64,000 nt of DNA from Bordetella parapertussis (GCA_945866125.1 CAMBFZ010000009.1:67613-131612), one strand, 5' to 3'. Positions 43,829-53,165 are shown, numbered from the stretch's first letter. A program made the numbers and translations. The notes: generated from the letters alone by a model not told the origin.

Positions 43829-45248
43829 ATTTTTCCGGCGTGCCAAGAGGCGCCGAAAATTCGACGGTAACCACATTCTGATCGTCGACCTCAAAGCGCA
43901 GCGATCCGCCATGCGCAATAGCGATCTCGCGACTCAAGCTCAAACCTAAGCCCGTGCCGTCTATTTTCCGATTGTGTGCGGCATCGCCGCGGAAAAACCG
44001 CTCGAACACCTGACCCTTGGCTTGGGCAGACATTGGCGCTGCCGGATTGGAAAAAAGCACACGCAACTGGCCGCCCTCGGCCCAGGCCGAGATGGCTACC
44101 CAGCCACCAGGCAAGTTATATTTGAGCGCGTTATTGAACAGGTTATTGATCATCTGCTGAAACAAGTTTTTGTCTGCCATCAACCAGCGTTTTTTCTCAA
44201 TTTTTCCCGTGATTGTCAGTGGCGGCTCAAAACTTTGGGCGTCACTCACTAGCTCATCGAGCAGATCACTGACATTCAACGGCTCAAGGTCCAGCGACAA
44301 GCGCCCGGCATCGGCTTGCGACAATAGCAGCAGCTTTTGGGTGATCGATGCCAGCCGTTCTATTTCATCTGCAATCAAGCTAAGTTGTATTTGAATCGGA
44401 GAGCCCGGCACGGCCTCATAAATGGCGCGTTCGACATAGCCCTGCATGATGGTAAGCGGGGTGCGGAGTTCATGGGCAGCGTCACTGGAAAATCGGGATG
44501 CCTGCAAAAATGATCTTTCCAGGCGCTCTAGCATGCCGTTAAATACATTGATGAATTCAACGTATTCGTCATCTTCAGTCTCGACAGATAGTCGAAAATG
44601 CAAATCACGACCACCGACATTGTCCAAGGCACGTTGAATTCTGCGCGTGGGCTCCAGCATTTTTTTGGTCAAGAAAAAAGCGCTCAATGCCAATAACGCC
44701 ACCAAAAAAGGCAAGGTGATGCGAATTGTTTTACTTCGCACTAAAAACATCTCATCAAAACTTCGGTCAACGACTTTGCGATTGACTGCAGTGACGATGA
44801 TGCGGGAAGGGGTTGTTAACTGCGTCAGCTGCCACTTCTCGCCGCCTATTTTGCCGACGGCTTGTTTAATGTGCGGCATCGATCCAAGCGTGGCCTGACG
44901 CTCAAGAATATCAACCCCCTCAATAAATGCGGAAAAATCTGGCTCGGTGACGCTGGCGTCATGTCCGTCGCGTTGAGCCGTAAATACAAGAATCTCGCCG
45001 GATTTAGCGTTGTGAATGGCGTCCCGCAATTCGGATTTTAATGTTTCCGCCGACGCCTGCTGGTCTTCCGCGGTGCTCCAGCGCCAATGCTGTTCCAGTA
45101 AATTGGCCTCAAAGATATCGTGCAGGCCAGCCGGTGCAACGAGCTTGACAATGCCGAGGTTGATTAGAAAAATCGTTGACACACACAACATGAAAATCAG
45201 AAAAATCCGAAGCCGAAAAGATTTTCGGATGAAGAGAATTTTCTTCAT
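43812..45248 (-). CDS. Sensor histidine kinase
   Basis: A 478-residue inner-membrane kinase. Two membrane segments (about 14-36 and 176-198) bracket a periplasmic sensor domain; a HAMP linker (EPTRRIQRALDNVG) is followed by the phospho-acceptor box HELRTPLTIMQGY and the ATP-binding boxes NNLFNNALKYN and DGTGLGLSLSREIAIAHGG. The start overlaps the stop of the response-regulator gene by 4 bp, so the two are coupled. The signal is unknown. Confidence 0.92.
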   Translation of the reverse strand: MKKILFIRKSFRLRIFLIFMLCVSTIFLINLGIVKLVAPAGLHDIFEANLLEQHWRWSTAEDQQASAETLKSELRDAIHNAKSGEILVFTAQRDGHDASVTEPDFSAFIEGVDILERQATLGSMPHIKQAVGKIGGEKWQLTQLTTPSRIIVTAVNRKVVDRSFDEMFLVRSKTIRITLPFLVALLALSAFFLTKKMLEPTRRIQRALDNVGGRDLHFRLSVETEDDEYVEFINVFNGMLERLERSFLQASRFSSDAAHELRTPLTIMQGYVERAIYEAVPGSPIQIQLSLIADEIERLASITQKLLLLSQADAGRLSLDLEPLNVSDLLDELVSDAQSFEPPLTITGKIEKKRWLMADKNLFQQMINNLFNNALKYNLPGGWVAISAWAEGGQLRVLFSNPAAPMSAQAKGQVFERFFRGDAAHNRKIDGTGLGLSLSREIAIAHGGSLRFEVDDQNVVTVEFSAPLGTPEKSSSFL

Positions 45249-45925
45249 TTATTAAACCGGTAGCCGATACCGCGGATAGATTCGATCGGGATTTCGCGCT
45301 GACTTTCGACGCGCGGGTGACTCAGCTTTTTTCTGACCCGCTGAATGCAGACATCAACAACATTGGTTTGCGGATCAAAATCAAAGCCCCACACATGTTT
45401 GAGAATCTGACTGCGAGAAAAAATATGCCCGGGTGATCGCATCAGATATTCGATGAGGGTAAACTCACGTTGACTTAATACGGCTTGATAATCTGCCCAG
45501 CTAGCCTGCCGGGTAAGCCGGTTCAACTGAAAACCGCCCTCTTCGATGACGGTTTGAATCTGCCCTGTTTGGCGAGCCATGAGCACGCGGATGCGCGCGA
45601 TGAGTTCTTCGATAAAAAACGGCTTGGGCAAGTAATCGTCGGCGCCAGCATGAAAACCGCTTAATCGGTCTTGCAGCTCAATTTTTGCGGTGAGGATAAT
45701 GACAGGCGTAAGCAATTTGGCTAGCCTGATCTGCTCAAGCACCGCAATGCCGCTCAAGCCTGGCAGCATAACGTCGAGAACGATAATATCGAACTGTCGA
45801 GTGAGTGCTGCCTGCAATCCCCCGGGGCCGTCTTTCTGGTAACTGGTTGTAAAACCAGCAAGGTCAAAACCAGATATTACAAAATCGGCAATTTTTTCTT
45901 CGTCTTCGACCAGCAAAATATTCAT
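45245..45925 (-). CDS. OmpR-family response regulator
   Basis: A 226-residue regulator: receiver domain (NILLVEDEEK, acceptor Asp in DIIVLDVMLPG, Lys in YLPKPF) and a C-terminal winged helix (SQREFTLIEYLMRSPGHIFSR ... VDVCIQRVRKKL). ATG 45925 is the family start, although the frame is open to 46084. It is first of a two-gene unit with the kinase. The palindrome in the divergent promoter at 45971 may be its own site. Confidence 0.93.
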   Translation of the reverse strand: MNILLVEDEEKIADFVISGFDLAGFTTSYQKDGPGGLQAALTRQFDIIVLDVMLPGLSGIAVLEQIRLAKLLTPVIILTAKIELQDRLSGFHAGADDYLPKPFFIEELIARIRVLMARQTGQIQTVIEEGGFQLNRLTRQASWADYQAVLSQREFTLIEYLMRSPGHIFSRSQILKHVWGFDFDPQTNVVDVCIQRVRKKLSHPRVESQREIPIESIRGIGYRFNK

Positions 45926-45970
45926 GGTCGGATTATGAGTTGAAAAGAGAAAGAAAGAGATAGCATGTGA

Positions 45971-45994
45971 AATAATTACGCTTCCGTAATTATT
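45971..45994. promoter_or_regulatory. Perfect 10-bp inverted repeat in divergent promoter
   Basis: AATAATTACG and its exact complement, four bases apart (45971-45980 with 45985-45994), lie 46 bp upstream of the response-regulator start and 108 bp before the rightward gene at 46102. A candidate operator; there is no T-tract. Confidence 0.5.
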
Positions 45995-46101
45995 AGAGAC
46001 AAGCCGCTGTAGAAGCGAAAATAACGGGACAACTAGAGCTGAGGATGCGTCCGCAAGCTTGTGCGGCACCGGACATCGTAACAACAGGAATGCGAAACAA
46101 T

Positions 46102-46905
46102 ATGAATAATCTTTTGCAAACGTACGTCAAAAATGAAAATTTTGATAATATTATTTCCGACTTTTATGACGAAGTAAAACTGAGCGACTTGGTGAAGCAC
46201 TATTTTTTGGCCGCAAAAAAACCGGGCCTGATTCGGGATCTAAAAAAATATCATGTTTACCTGCTGCCAAAAAGCGAACTTGAATTTAACCAGCGACCGA
46301 CCTCCTCGTCTTTATTCGACATTCAATTACCCGGAAATCAATTTCAGGAAGTGACAGAAATTTTAGTAAAAGTTTTACGAAAATATAAAGTGAGTTCGAT
46401 ACACTCGCCGCGTCTGCTGCACGAAATTTTGACGATTGTTGAAGAAACTCGTAGCCAATGTAATGAAACCGAAGTCTCGACCCTGGATCGTGTTGAAATC
46501 GACCCTGAAAAAATATACAAACTTTTAAACCGTAACCGCATCTCCTCCGATGTGATGCCGTCAAAAGCGGTCCGTACTGAGCGCGGATTACCGCATCCGG
46601 TATGGATTCATACGGACTTTGACAGTCGCATGCTGCTCATCAAGAGCAAAATCGTGATTAAAGACTCCGCGATGCAGGATCAGATCGAAGAAGTGATTGA
46701 AAAAACACAGATTTCGCCCAAATTTTTGGAAATCAAACTCGATAACGAATCCGGCCCGCAAGCGCTGGTAGATTCGCATGAAATCCCTTTTCTCGACGGG
46801 ATACCGATTCGCTTATTCATTGCCTACCTGCGGCGATTCAGCTCGGATTTTTCGCGGATTTATTCTTTCGACAAAGAGAATATTTTAAAGCTGCCGACCA
46901 ACTGA
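46102..46905 (+). CDS. Hypothetical protein divergent from the two-component genes
   Basis: Not recognised. About 267 residues, soluble, with no signal peptide, rich in Asn, Lys and Glu, and relatively AT-rich codons. The start is uncertain (46102, 46090 or 46045); AGGA occurs between the first two. The C-terminal part (IHTDFDSRMLLIKSKIVIKD ... IPIRLFIAYLRRFSSDFSRIYSF) has alternating strands and helices. It shares its promoter region with the response regulator and may be its target. Confidence 0.7.
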   Translation: MNNLLQTYVKNENFDNIISDFYDEVKLSDLVKHYFLAAKKPGLIRDLKKYHVYLLPKSELEFNQRPTSSSLFDIQLPGNQFQEVTEILVKVLRKYKVSSIHSPRLLHEILTIVEETRSQCNETEVSTLDRVEIDPEKIYKLLNRNRISSDVMPSKAVRTERGLPHPVWIHTDFDSRMLLIKSKIVIKDSAMQDQIEEVIEKTQISPKFLEIKLDNESGPQALVDSHEIPFLDGIPIRLFIAYLRRFSSDFSRIYSFDKENILKLPTN

Positions 46906-46930
46906 CCCGCGCACTTCAGGCTATGCCTTG

Positions 46931-47266
46931 TCACCGCTTGACGGTCATTGGAAAATCGACCAGGAGCTTTTGGCATAGCGCTTCTTTACCCATGGTCTTG
47001 GCCTTACCGTGATAGGCAGATTGCCCGAGTTGGACTAGTTTTTTGGACGCCTCGGGCCCTTTTTTTTCCATGCACAGCAGCGAGTCCTGCTGGAAGCGGA
47101 ACGCATAATAACTAAACGGACATTCTTTTTTTGCGGTGCTGAGCAAACCATCCATCTTGATCAAGTCATCGCAACGGTCCGCGTAGGCCGGCATCGCAAC
47201 AAAAAAACTCAGCATAAAAAGCAGCGGCCACGATGCGCCAGGTTGTGCAGAATGGGGAGGGGTCAT
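46931..47266 (-). CDS. Secreted hypothetical protein
   Basis: Not recognised. A 111-residue product from ATG 47266 with a signal peptide ending PAYADR and a small mature domain with four cysteines (CDDL, KECPF, LLCMEKK, ALCQKL), probably two disulfides and mainly helical. The longer in-frame start at 47290 adds eight residues before the signal. Confidence 0.6.
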   Translation of the reverse strand: MTPPHSAQPGASWPLLFMLSFFVAMPAYADRCDDLIKMDGLLSTAKKECPFSYYAFRFQQDSLLCMEKKGPEASKKLVQLGQSAYHGKAKTMGKEALCQKLLVDFPMTVKR

Positions 47267-47314
47267 GATGGAAATCAACGCTTGCTGCAACGAGATAAGT
47301 TATACCAAACCGTT

Positions 47315-47701
47315 TTACATTAGCCAGATGGTGCAGGCCAATCCGCCCGCAACACAAATAATGCCCGCAACCAGCCAACGGTTTCTTCGGCGAATCGCAG
47401 CCAGTGAGGCATGGATTGCGTCCTGTTGCTCGCGCAATTTGTTGACCGACTGCGTGAGCTCCAGATTGGATGAAGACAGCCGCGTCAAGGCAAGCTGCAA
47501 GGCTTGTAGTTGCTGATTGAGCGCGTCAGGATCGGCCTGCATTGTGGTGCCGGCATCAGGACTATCGGTTTCGCTGGCGGGCGATTTGGCGTCGCGATGC
47601 CGGTTGACCATATCACGCGCTTTGTCGAGCACCTTGGGCCCATGCTCGATGACGCTTCCCCATGGGATATTTTTGAGTGCGGTTAGCCAGGGGAGTGCCA
47701 T
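47315..47701 (-). CDS. Coiled-coil protein with C-terminal membrane anchor
   Basis: Not assigned to a family. A 128-residue product with an N-terminal amphipathic start (LPWLTALKNIPWGSVIEHGPKVLDKARD), a linker, a coiled coil at about 60-105 (LNQQLQALQLALTRLSSSNLELTQSVNKL region) and a tail anchor (RNRWLVAGIICVAGGLACTIWLM region). Likely tail-anchored in the inner membrane with the coil in the cytoplasm. Confidence 0.68.
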   Translation of the reverse strand: MALPWLTALKNIPWGSVIEHGPKVLDKARDMVNRHRDAKSPASETDSPDAGTTMQADPDALNQQLQALQLALTRLSSSNLELTQSVNKLREQQDAIHASLAAIRRRNRWLVAGIICVAGGLACTIWLM

Positions 47702-47758
47702 CGGTTTTTCCTCTGCAGTGCGTACAACAATGCGTTAATAATTACTGGGACGTGGTGC

Positions 47759-48169
47759 TTATTTTTTGATGCTGACGAGTTCAACTTCAAAGTTTAGTGT
47801 GGCGCCCGGTGGAATCACACCCGGCACACCGCGCTCACCATACGCCGTGGCCGCAGGACAGGTGAGCTTGGCTTTGCCACCAACTTTGATTTTTTGCATG
47901 CCCTGAGTCCAGCAAGGGACGACTCTGCTCAGCGGAAAAGCAATCGGCTCGCCGCGCTTGTAGCTGCTGTCGAATTCTTTGCCATCCATCAGCGTGCCGC
48001 GATAGTGCGCGACGACGGTGTCGGCGGCAGTCGGGCTGGCACCGGCGCCCTCTTTCAGATGCTCGATGATGACGCCGGATGGCAGGGTCTCGGATTTGGT
48101 TTGCGCAAGCGCGCCGGTGGAAATAATGAGTCCGGTGCACAGTGCGGCGAACAGGATAGTGTGTTTCAT
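47759..48169 (-). CDS. Exported FKBP-type peptidyl-prolyl isomerase
   Basis: A 136-residue FKBP-type isomerase with a signal peptide ending GALAQ. The core motifs are VVAHYRGTLMDGKEFDSSYKRGEPIAFPL, CWTQGMQKIKVGGKAKLTCP and YGERGVPGVIPPGATLNFEVELV. ATG 48169 with AAGGAG upstream is clear. It would assist proline isomerisation of periplasmic proteins. Confidence 0.93.
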   Translation of the reverse strand: MKHTILFAALCTGLIISTGALAQTKSETLPSGVIIEHLKEGAGASPTAADTVVAHYRGTLMDGKEFDSSYKRGEPIAFPLSRVVPCWTQGMQKIKVGGKAKLTCPAATAYGERGVPGVIPPGATLNFEVELVSIKK

Positions 48170-48249
48170 AATGCTCCTTGTGGATGAATCATTGATGGTG
48201 TTGTTAAGTGGCCGGGTGTCGGATTGATCGTGGATGCAAAATCCGCGAT

Positions 48250-48963
48250 TCAAAATCGCTCATGCTCGCTCAGATAACGCCACTGCCCAATTGGTAAAGA
48301 CGACATCGGCAGGCGCCCGATTCGGATGCGACGGATCGACACAACCGCTAGCCCGACTTTGCCGCACACGTGATCGATCAGCCGGGCCGTTGCGCCTTTG
48401 ATGGCAAAGCGCAGGCGCGTTTCGTTTTGCCAACTGGCTTTAACGGGCGGTACCTGTTTACCATTGAAGACCAGCCCTTGATTAAGTAGCGCAAGGCCAT
48501 CGGGCATGATGTGACCGGATACTTCGGCGATGTATTCTTGCTCCACGCGGGCCAGGTCGTCGACTAATTTACGCTTGATGCGCCAGTCTTGCGTGAGTAC
48601 CACGAGACCAGCGGCTGTCGTGTCGAGCGGGTCGAGCAGATGTAAATCGTGCAGGTGGCGCTTCAATAAATACAGGCCTGATTGATCGTCGGCGGCCTGA
48701 TTGGCGGCAATGATCAAGGACACGGTGTCGTGCGGCGAAACGCCGGCTGGCTTATTAACGACAATCGTGACGGGCAGAGCGGGTGCCAGACTGGCGTTAG
48801 GCTGCAAGCTGATCGCTGCCTGCGGTAGTACTCTGAAGCCGGACTCTTCGACGGTAACACCATCGACGGTGACGCCACCGTTTTCAATATAAAGCACCGC
48901 CTCACCGCGGGAACACTGGAACAGCTCGGCGACGCGTTTCGCCAGACGGACGGTTTCAGTCAT
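48250..48963 (-). CDS. RsuA/RluF-type pseudouridine synthase
   Basis: A 237-residue rRNA or tRNA pseudouridine synthase. An N-terminal S4 domain (RLAKRVAELFQCSRGEAVLYIENGG is the region) precedes the catalytic core with VVNKPAGVSPHD and the catalytic Asp in LDPLDTTAAGLVVLTQD (the usual R of GRLD is P here). The closing LIDHVCGKVGLAVVSIRRIRIGRL is the RsuA/RluF type. Which uridine it modifies is not readable. Confidence 0.88.
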   Translation of the reverse strand: MTETVRLAKRVAELFQCSRGEAVLYIENGGVTVDGVTVEESGFRVLPQAAISLQPNASLAPALPVTIVVNKPAGVSPHDTVSLIIAANQAADDQSGLYLLKRHLHDLHLLDPLDTTAAGLVVLTQDWRIKRKLVDDLARVEQEYIAEVSGHIMPDGLALLNQGLVFNGKQVPPVKASWQNETRLRFAIKGATARLIDHVCGKVGLAVVSIRRIRIGRLPMSSLPIGQWRYLSEHERF

Positions 48964-48999
48964 GCGCGTTGATGGGCGGGACGGTTGATTTGATGGCGC

Positions 49000-49392
49000 T
49001 TATTTGACGGTGACTTCAATTGTTTTTCTCATTTGCTCGCCATAAGAGCGATGCGCGCCATCGGCAAACTGCAGTGTGAGTTTGTATTTGCCGGGCGGCA
49101 GAACGACTTCGGTTTCAGTTTGCCCTTTGCCAAAGTGCTTGTGCTGGTTATCAAATGGAATGGCGACATTTTCTTCAACGTTGGCGGCATTGATTAAGAG
49201 ATGATGATGCCCGGCGCCGGCGATGACTTCACCGGCCGGTGCCACTTTCATCCCCGTCACCATAAATTTGGCAACGAAGGTGCCGGGCAGGACATCGCCG
49301 TCTTTAGGCTCGATAAAGTCGACAGATTGCGCCAGCGCAGAGCCGGCTGTCAGAGAAAAGAAGAGGCAAGTCAATATCTGGCGATAGGTCAT
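49000..49392 (-). CDS. DUF4399 periplasmic protein
   Basis: A 130-residue exported protein with signal peptide ending SALAQ. The DUF4399 block is present: PKDGDVLPGTFVAKFMVTGMKVAPAG, then GAGHHHLLIN, and LPPGKYKLTLQFADGAHRSYG. The HHH and the following His residues could bind a metal such as copper. Length is complete for the family. Confidence 0.85.
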   Translation of the reverse strand: MTYRQILTCLFFSLTAGSALAQSVDFIEPKDGDVLPGTFVAKFMVTGMKVAPAGEVIAGAGHHHLLINAANVEENVAIPFDNQHKHFGKGQTETEVVLPPGKYKLTLQFADGAHRSYGEQMRKTIEVTVK

Positions 49393-49602
49393 GGCGCGTC
49401 CTGTCCTAAAAATAGTGAAGGTCCGTAATCAACGTGATCGTGAACCTGAGCGTGCATGATAAAGGATAATGCGGGCACGCAGGGTCGGCCCCCTTTCCAC
49501 GACCGATTTGACTCTTGCTAAATTGCTCATTATCAGCAACTCAGGGAACGGGCGTAGGATGCAGTAATTCGATCGGATGAATCTCTGACAGGAGAATACG
49601 CA

Positions 49603-49872
49603 ATGAACCAGTATGCGGTTTGCGCTGCCTTGGCGGCATGGATGTTGTCTGGCGCGGTGCTCGCCACTGAGCCAGCTAAAAAAAGACCGCCGGCCAACGT
49701 AACGGCCACCGTCAACGGCGCTATTGTCTCGTCCGATGAGACGGCCATCACACATTCTTCTCAACCGCATGGTGCGCCGCCTAGGGTGGTCAAAAATAAT
49801 GCGGCCTCACCGCAGATTATTGTGGTGCCCCGCGTGGATTTGCCTAATCAACGCAACGGCGGCCAACGCTAG
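49603..49872 (+). CDS. Small secreted hypothetical protein
   Basis: Not recognised. An 89-residue product with a signal peptide ending AVLATE and a short, proline- and asparagine-rich, probably disordered mature part. ATG 49603 is preceded by AGGAGA. It converges with the cupin gene, 12 bp apart. Confidence 0.55.
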   Translation: MNQYAVCAALAAWMLSGAVLATEPAKKRPPANVTATVNGAIVSSDETAITHSSQPHGAPPRVVKNNAASPQIIVVPRVDLPNQRNGGQR

Positions 49873-49884
49873 ACGCTGGCGGCA

Positions 49885-50538
49885 TCACGACAGATGGCCG
49901 GTTTTAACAAGAATAGTGCAGCCCTCTTTGCTGAAAGGCTGATGCGCGCTTAGGTGCGGACTGCGGATCCAGCTGCCTGCCGGATAGCGGCCATGCTCGT
50001 CTTCGAAGACGCCTTCAACAACGAAGATTTCTTCGCCACCAAAATGCCGGTGCGGATTAAAAAATGTGTGCGGTGCCCAGCGCACCAACGCCGTATGCTG
50101 GGTGCCGTATTCGGATAAGGGCATCACGGATAAGCCTGGCACTAGCCCTTGGTACCAGGGCGCGGTGTGCGTATCGATGACTTGGCGCTCGGTGTCGTGC
50201 CTGTCAAGGTGACGTAATTTAACAAACAACAGACAACCGGATTGTGTGCTTGGCGCGTGCGACGATCCGGGCGGATTTTTGAGATACGTACCAACCCCGA
50301 ATTGACCGTGCTCATCGCACAACTCTCCCTTGAGCACAAAAATTTCTTCGCCTAAATCATGGGTATGCGCTGAAAATTTCGCGCCCGGTGCATAGCGGAC
50401 GATTGAGGTAGCACGGGCCACTTCGCCACCACTCCGCTCCAGCATGCGCCGCTCCACGCCCTCAACCGGCGATGCATGCCACGGCAAGTCCTGGTGCTGA
50501 AGGACAACGCGCTGCGTAAGGTCTGCGTGAATCATCAT
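49885..50538 (-). CDS. Double-cupin protein, ChrR-like
   Basis: A 217-residue protein with two cupin units. The first has FSAHTHDLGEEIFVLKGEL at about 55-73, the second FNPHRHFGGEEIFVVEGVF at about 158-176; both keep the H-x-H and E metal ligands. The EEIFVLKGEL style resembles the cupin of ChrR-type anti-sigma factors, but the N-terminal zinc-binding anti-sigma domain is missing. It is the last gene of the leftward cluster, 27 bp after the dehydrogenase gene. Confidence 0.82.
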   Translation of the reverse strand: MMIHADLTQRVVLQHQDLPWHASPVEGVERRMLERSGGEVARATSIVRYAPGAKFSAHTHDLGEEIFVLKGELCDEHGQFGVGTYLKNPPGSSHAPSTQSGCLLFVKLRHLDRHDTERQVIDTHTAPWYQGLVPGLSVMPLSEYGTQHTALVRWAPHTFFNPHRHFGGEEIFVVEGVFEDEHGRYPAGSWIRSPHLSAHQPFSKEGCTILVKTGHLS

Positions 50539-50565
50539 GGTAGTGTGGCGGTCATGGTTAGGGGA

Positions 50566-51450
50566 TCAGGGTTGTTGCTTTAGGTAGCGAAACATCTCGG
50601 TATGATCGGCGCCCTTGCCTAAGGCGGCTTCAGCGTCAGACCAGGATTGTACGCAGCGTGAGGCAAAGTCCTGCGGTGACTGCATCCGATCGATAAAATG
50701 CAAAGCGGTCTGCAGGTCTTTGCGCATCAGTGCCAGCGCAAAGCCGGAATCAAATTTTTCCGACAACATGAATTGCTCGACTTTGTGCTCGGTGGTGTTA
50801 TTTTTTCCCGTCGACGCATTGAACACCTGATTGACGAGGTGGGGGTCAATACCAAATTTTGCCGCAGCAACCAGCGCCTCCGAAGCAGCTAATAAACCAG
50901 CCGCTGATACATAATTATTGAGCGCCTTGACGGCATGACCCGCGCCTGCGCTACCGACATGCACCAGGCTTGTGCCCAATGAGGTCAGGATCGGCCACGC
51001 GCGCGCGACGTCATCGGTGTCGCCACCGATCATGATCGATAAACTTGCCGACACAGCACGCTTGACGCCACCTGACACCGGCGCGTCGACAAAGCCCACG
51101 CCCATTGCCTGAAGTTGTTGATGATTGTCACGCGAGCAGACGGGGTCGGATGAGCCCATATCAATAATCAGGCTACCGCGCCGCATCGCCGCCGCGATAC
51201 CCTGCACGGGATCCCACAACAGCGCATCAACGACCCGGCTATCAGGCAGCATCAGCACAACAATGTCGGCATGGCGCGCGGCGGTTTGTGCTGATGGCGC
51301 AAACGCAATCCCGCTCACACCAGCAAACTTTTGTGCGACCGTCTGATCAAGGTCGAAGGCCGTCACACGATGCGCGGCGGCGAGCAGATTGCGTAGCATC
51401 GGTTGGCCCATCTGGCCAAGCCCGATCCAGGCGAGCGGCGTTGTGCTCAC
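50566..51450 (-). CDS. NAD(P)-dependent 3-hydroxyisobutyrate dehydrogenase-like enzyme
   Basis: A 294-residue beta-hydroxyacid dehydrogenase. The cofactor loop is GLGQMGQPMLRNLLAA, the substrate motif is FVDAPVSGGVKRA, the catalytic lysine is in HAVKALNNYVSAAG, and NxTGKNNTTE follows. It begins 2 bp after the carboxymuconolactone-decarboxylase-like gene, so they are cotranscribed. The hydroxyacid substrate is not known. Confidence 0.9.
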   Translation of the reverse strand: MSTTPLAWIGLGQMGQPMLRNLLAAAHRVTAFDLDQTVAQKFAGVSGIAFAPSAQTAARHADIVVLMLPDSRVVDALLWDPVQGIAAAMRRGSLIIDMGSSDPVCSRDNHQQLQAMGVGFVDAPVSGGVKRAVSASLSIMIGGDTDDVARAWPILTSLGTSLVHVGSAGAGHAVKALNNYVSAAGLLAASEALVAAAKFGIDPHLVNQVFNASTGKNNTTEHKVEQFMLSEKFDSGFALALMRKDLQTALHFIDRMQSPQDFASRCVQSWSDAEAALGKGADHTEMFRYLKQQP

Positions 51451-51452
51451 CG

Positions 51453-51833
51453 TCAGATTCCCATTTCTTTGAACATTTCTTTCGCGTTGCGAAAGCTATC
51501 GATCGCCGCCGGTACGCCGCAATAAATCGCGGTTTGCATGAAGACTTCGCGGATTTCTTCTTTGGTGAGGCCATTGTTAATAGCACCGCGCACGTGGAGC
51601 TTGAGTTCATGCGGGCGGTTTAATGCGGTAAGCATGGCCAGGTTGATGATGCTGCGTGTTTTGCGATCCAGCCCGGGCCGGTTCCAGATCTCGTTCCAGC
51701 AATACTCGGTCACGAGATCTTGCATCGGCATGTTGAAATCGTCGGCGTTTTTAATCGCGTTATCGACGTAGTCGGCACCTAATACTTCGCGGCGGGTTTG
51801 AAGTCCTTTTTCGAAAGCTTCTTTATTCATCAT
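51453..51833 (-). CDS. Carboxymuconolactone decarboxylase family protein
   Basis: A 126-residue member of the carboxymuconolactone decarboxylase/AhpD-like family, of the PcaC type rather than the peroxidase type: the CxxC of AhpD is missing, and EYCWNEIWNRPGLDRKTRSIINLAMLTALNRPHELKLHV with GLTKEEIREVFMQTAIYCGVPAA matches PcaC-like proteins. AAGGAG precedes the ATG. It points to ring-fission chemistry in the cluster. Confidence 0.9.
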   Translation of the reverse strand: MMNKEAFEKGLQTRREVLGADYVDNAIKNADDFNMPMQDLVTEYCWNEIWNRPGLDRKTRSIINLAMLTALNRPHELKLHVRGAINNGLTKEEIREVFMQTAIYCGVPAAIDSFRNAKEMFKEMGI

Positions 51834-51927
51834 GCGTCTCCTTGATGGGTGGTCTAATTTTTAGGCAAACTGCACGCACCCAATGAGACCGACGCGTTCG
51901 GCTTTCACTGAGGGACTCTGCTACAAC

Positions 51928-52422
51928 TTAGCGAATAAACTGATCAATGTACTCAGCGCCCAAACCGATTGCAGTATAGTGCTTGCGGCACATTTCTATT
52001 TTGGTGAAGACGTCTTCATAGCCGGTGGTGTTGCCATCGTCGTCGAGGTAAATCATCGCGCCATGAATATTAAATTGGGTAATCATCTCGGGCTCACCAA
52101 CGACATCGTCGACCACCAGCGTATGAATTTCGCCTGGTGGCTCATAGACAAATGAGCCGGCCGTCGCGATCCAGTCATGTTCCAGATAGCGCCACGCACC
52201 TTTGATCACATAGCCTGTTACCCAGGATGGATGAATGTGGCGCGACAAGACACCCGACTTCCGTACGCGCAGCAGATTGCACCAACTACCAGTGACGGTG
52301 TTCATCAGTAGAGGGCGAAACCAGATATCGGGCGCTTGTGGTACCCAGACGCGCTCGTCGTCGGGAATTGCAGTGACAGCAATCTCTGCTCGAATACCGG
52401 GGTGTTGAATAAGGGGCGTCAT
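51928..52422 (-). CDS. Cupin protein, 2,4'-dihydroxyacetophenone dioxygenase-like
   Basis: A 164-residue single cupin. Motifs are SRHIHPSWVTGYVIKGAW and EPPGEIHTLVVDD, carrying the metal histidines; WVPQAPDIWFRPLLMNTVTGSW is typical of the 2,4'-dihydroxyacetophenone dioxygenase family. ATG 52422 with TAGGAAA upstream is chosen over the open frame to 52554. It sits 20 bp after the SDR gene. Confidence 0.82.
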   Translation of the reverse strand: MTPLIQHPGIRAEIAVTAIPDDERVWVPQAPDIWFRPLLMNTVTGSWCNLLRVRKSGVLSRHIHPSWVTGYVIKGAWRYLEHDWIATAGSFVYEPPGEIHTLVVDDVVGEPEMITQFNIHGAMIYLDDDGNTTGYEDVFTKIEMCRKHYTAIGLGAEYIDQFIR

Positions 52423-52442
52423 CAGTGTTTTCCTAAAAAAAT

Positions 52443-53165
52443 TTACGTGATTAAATAACCGCCGTCTACGGGCAAAATCACCCCAGTTACGAATTGCGCC
52501 TGTGCGCTGGCAAGAAATAAAACCGGGCCGGCGATGTCGTGCGGTTGACCCCATCGCTTCATCGGGGTGCGCGCCAGGATCGGCGCGGCACGTTGCGGGT
52601 CATCTTGCAGAGCTTGTGTCAGCGGCGTGGCGATCCAGCCTGGTGCCACTGCATTGACGCGAATGCCGTCTTCAGCATACGCAATGGCCAGTGACTTGGT
52701 TAATTGTGCCACACCCCCTTTGCTGGCACTGTAGCCGGGTACGAGCCCACCGCCGAAAAAACTGAGCATTGAGGCAGTGTTGACGATGCAGCCGCGGCGC
52801 GCTTTCAATCCTTCGCGCGCGGCTGCGCAGACCCGCATCGTGCCATTTAAATTAATATCAATCGTTCGGGCAAATGCCTCGGGCTCATGCTCAACGAAGC
52901 GTTGAATTACGCCGGCACAGTTGACGACGACGTCGATTTCACCGATGGATTGGAGCAGCGCATTGACAGCACTGTCGTCACGCACATCCAAAACCTTAAA
53001 CGTAATTTGTGCGTTGGCAGCGTTGGCAGCGGCCCGATTTATTTCGCCTTGCGTCGCGCCGGTGGCAACGACCTCTGCACCCTCGGCGGAGAAGGCCTGC
53101 GCGATCGCCTCGCCGATACCGCTGCTGGCCCCGGTCACCAGCACACGTCGTTGGAATGGCCGCAT
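52443..53165 (-). CDS. SDR family oxidoreductase
   Basis: A 240-residue classical SDR: TGASSGIGEAIA for the cofactor, NCAG, Ser in NTASMLSFFGGG and YSASKGGVAQLTKSLAIAYAEDG at the active site, and GVILPVDGGYLIT at the end. It is the first gene of the second half of the cluster, followed 20 bp later by the cupin. Substrate unknown. Confidence 0.9.
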   Translation of the reverse strand: MRPFQRRVLVTGASSGIGEAIAQAFSAEGAEVVATGATQGEINRAAANAANAQITFKVLDVRDDSAVNALLQSIGEIDVVVNCAGVIQRFVEHEPEAFARTIDINLNGTMRVCAAAREGLKARRGCIVNTASMLSFFGGGLVPGYSASKGGVAQLTKSLAIAYAEDGIRVNAVAPGWIATPLTQALQDDPQRAAPILARTPMKRWGQPHDIAGPVLFLASAQAQFVTGVILPVDGGYLIT

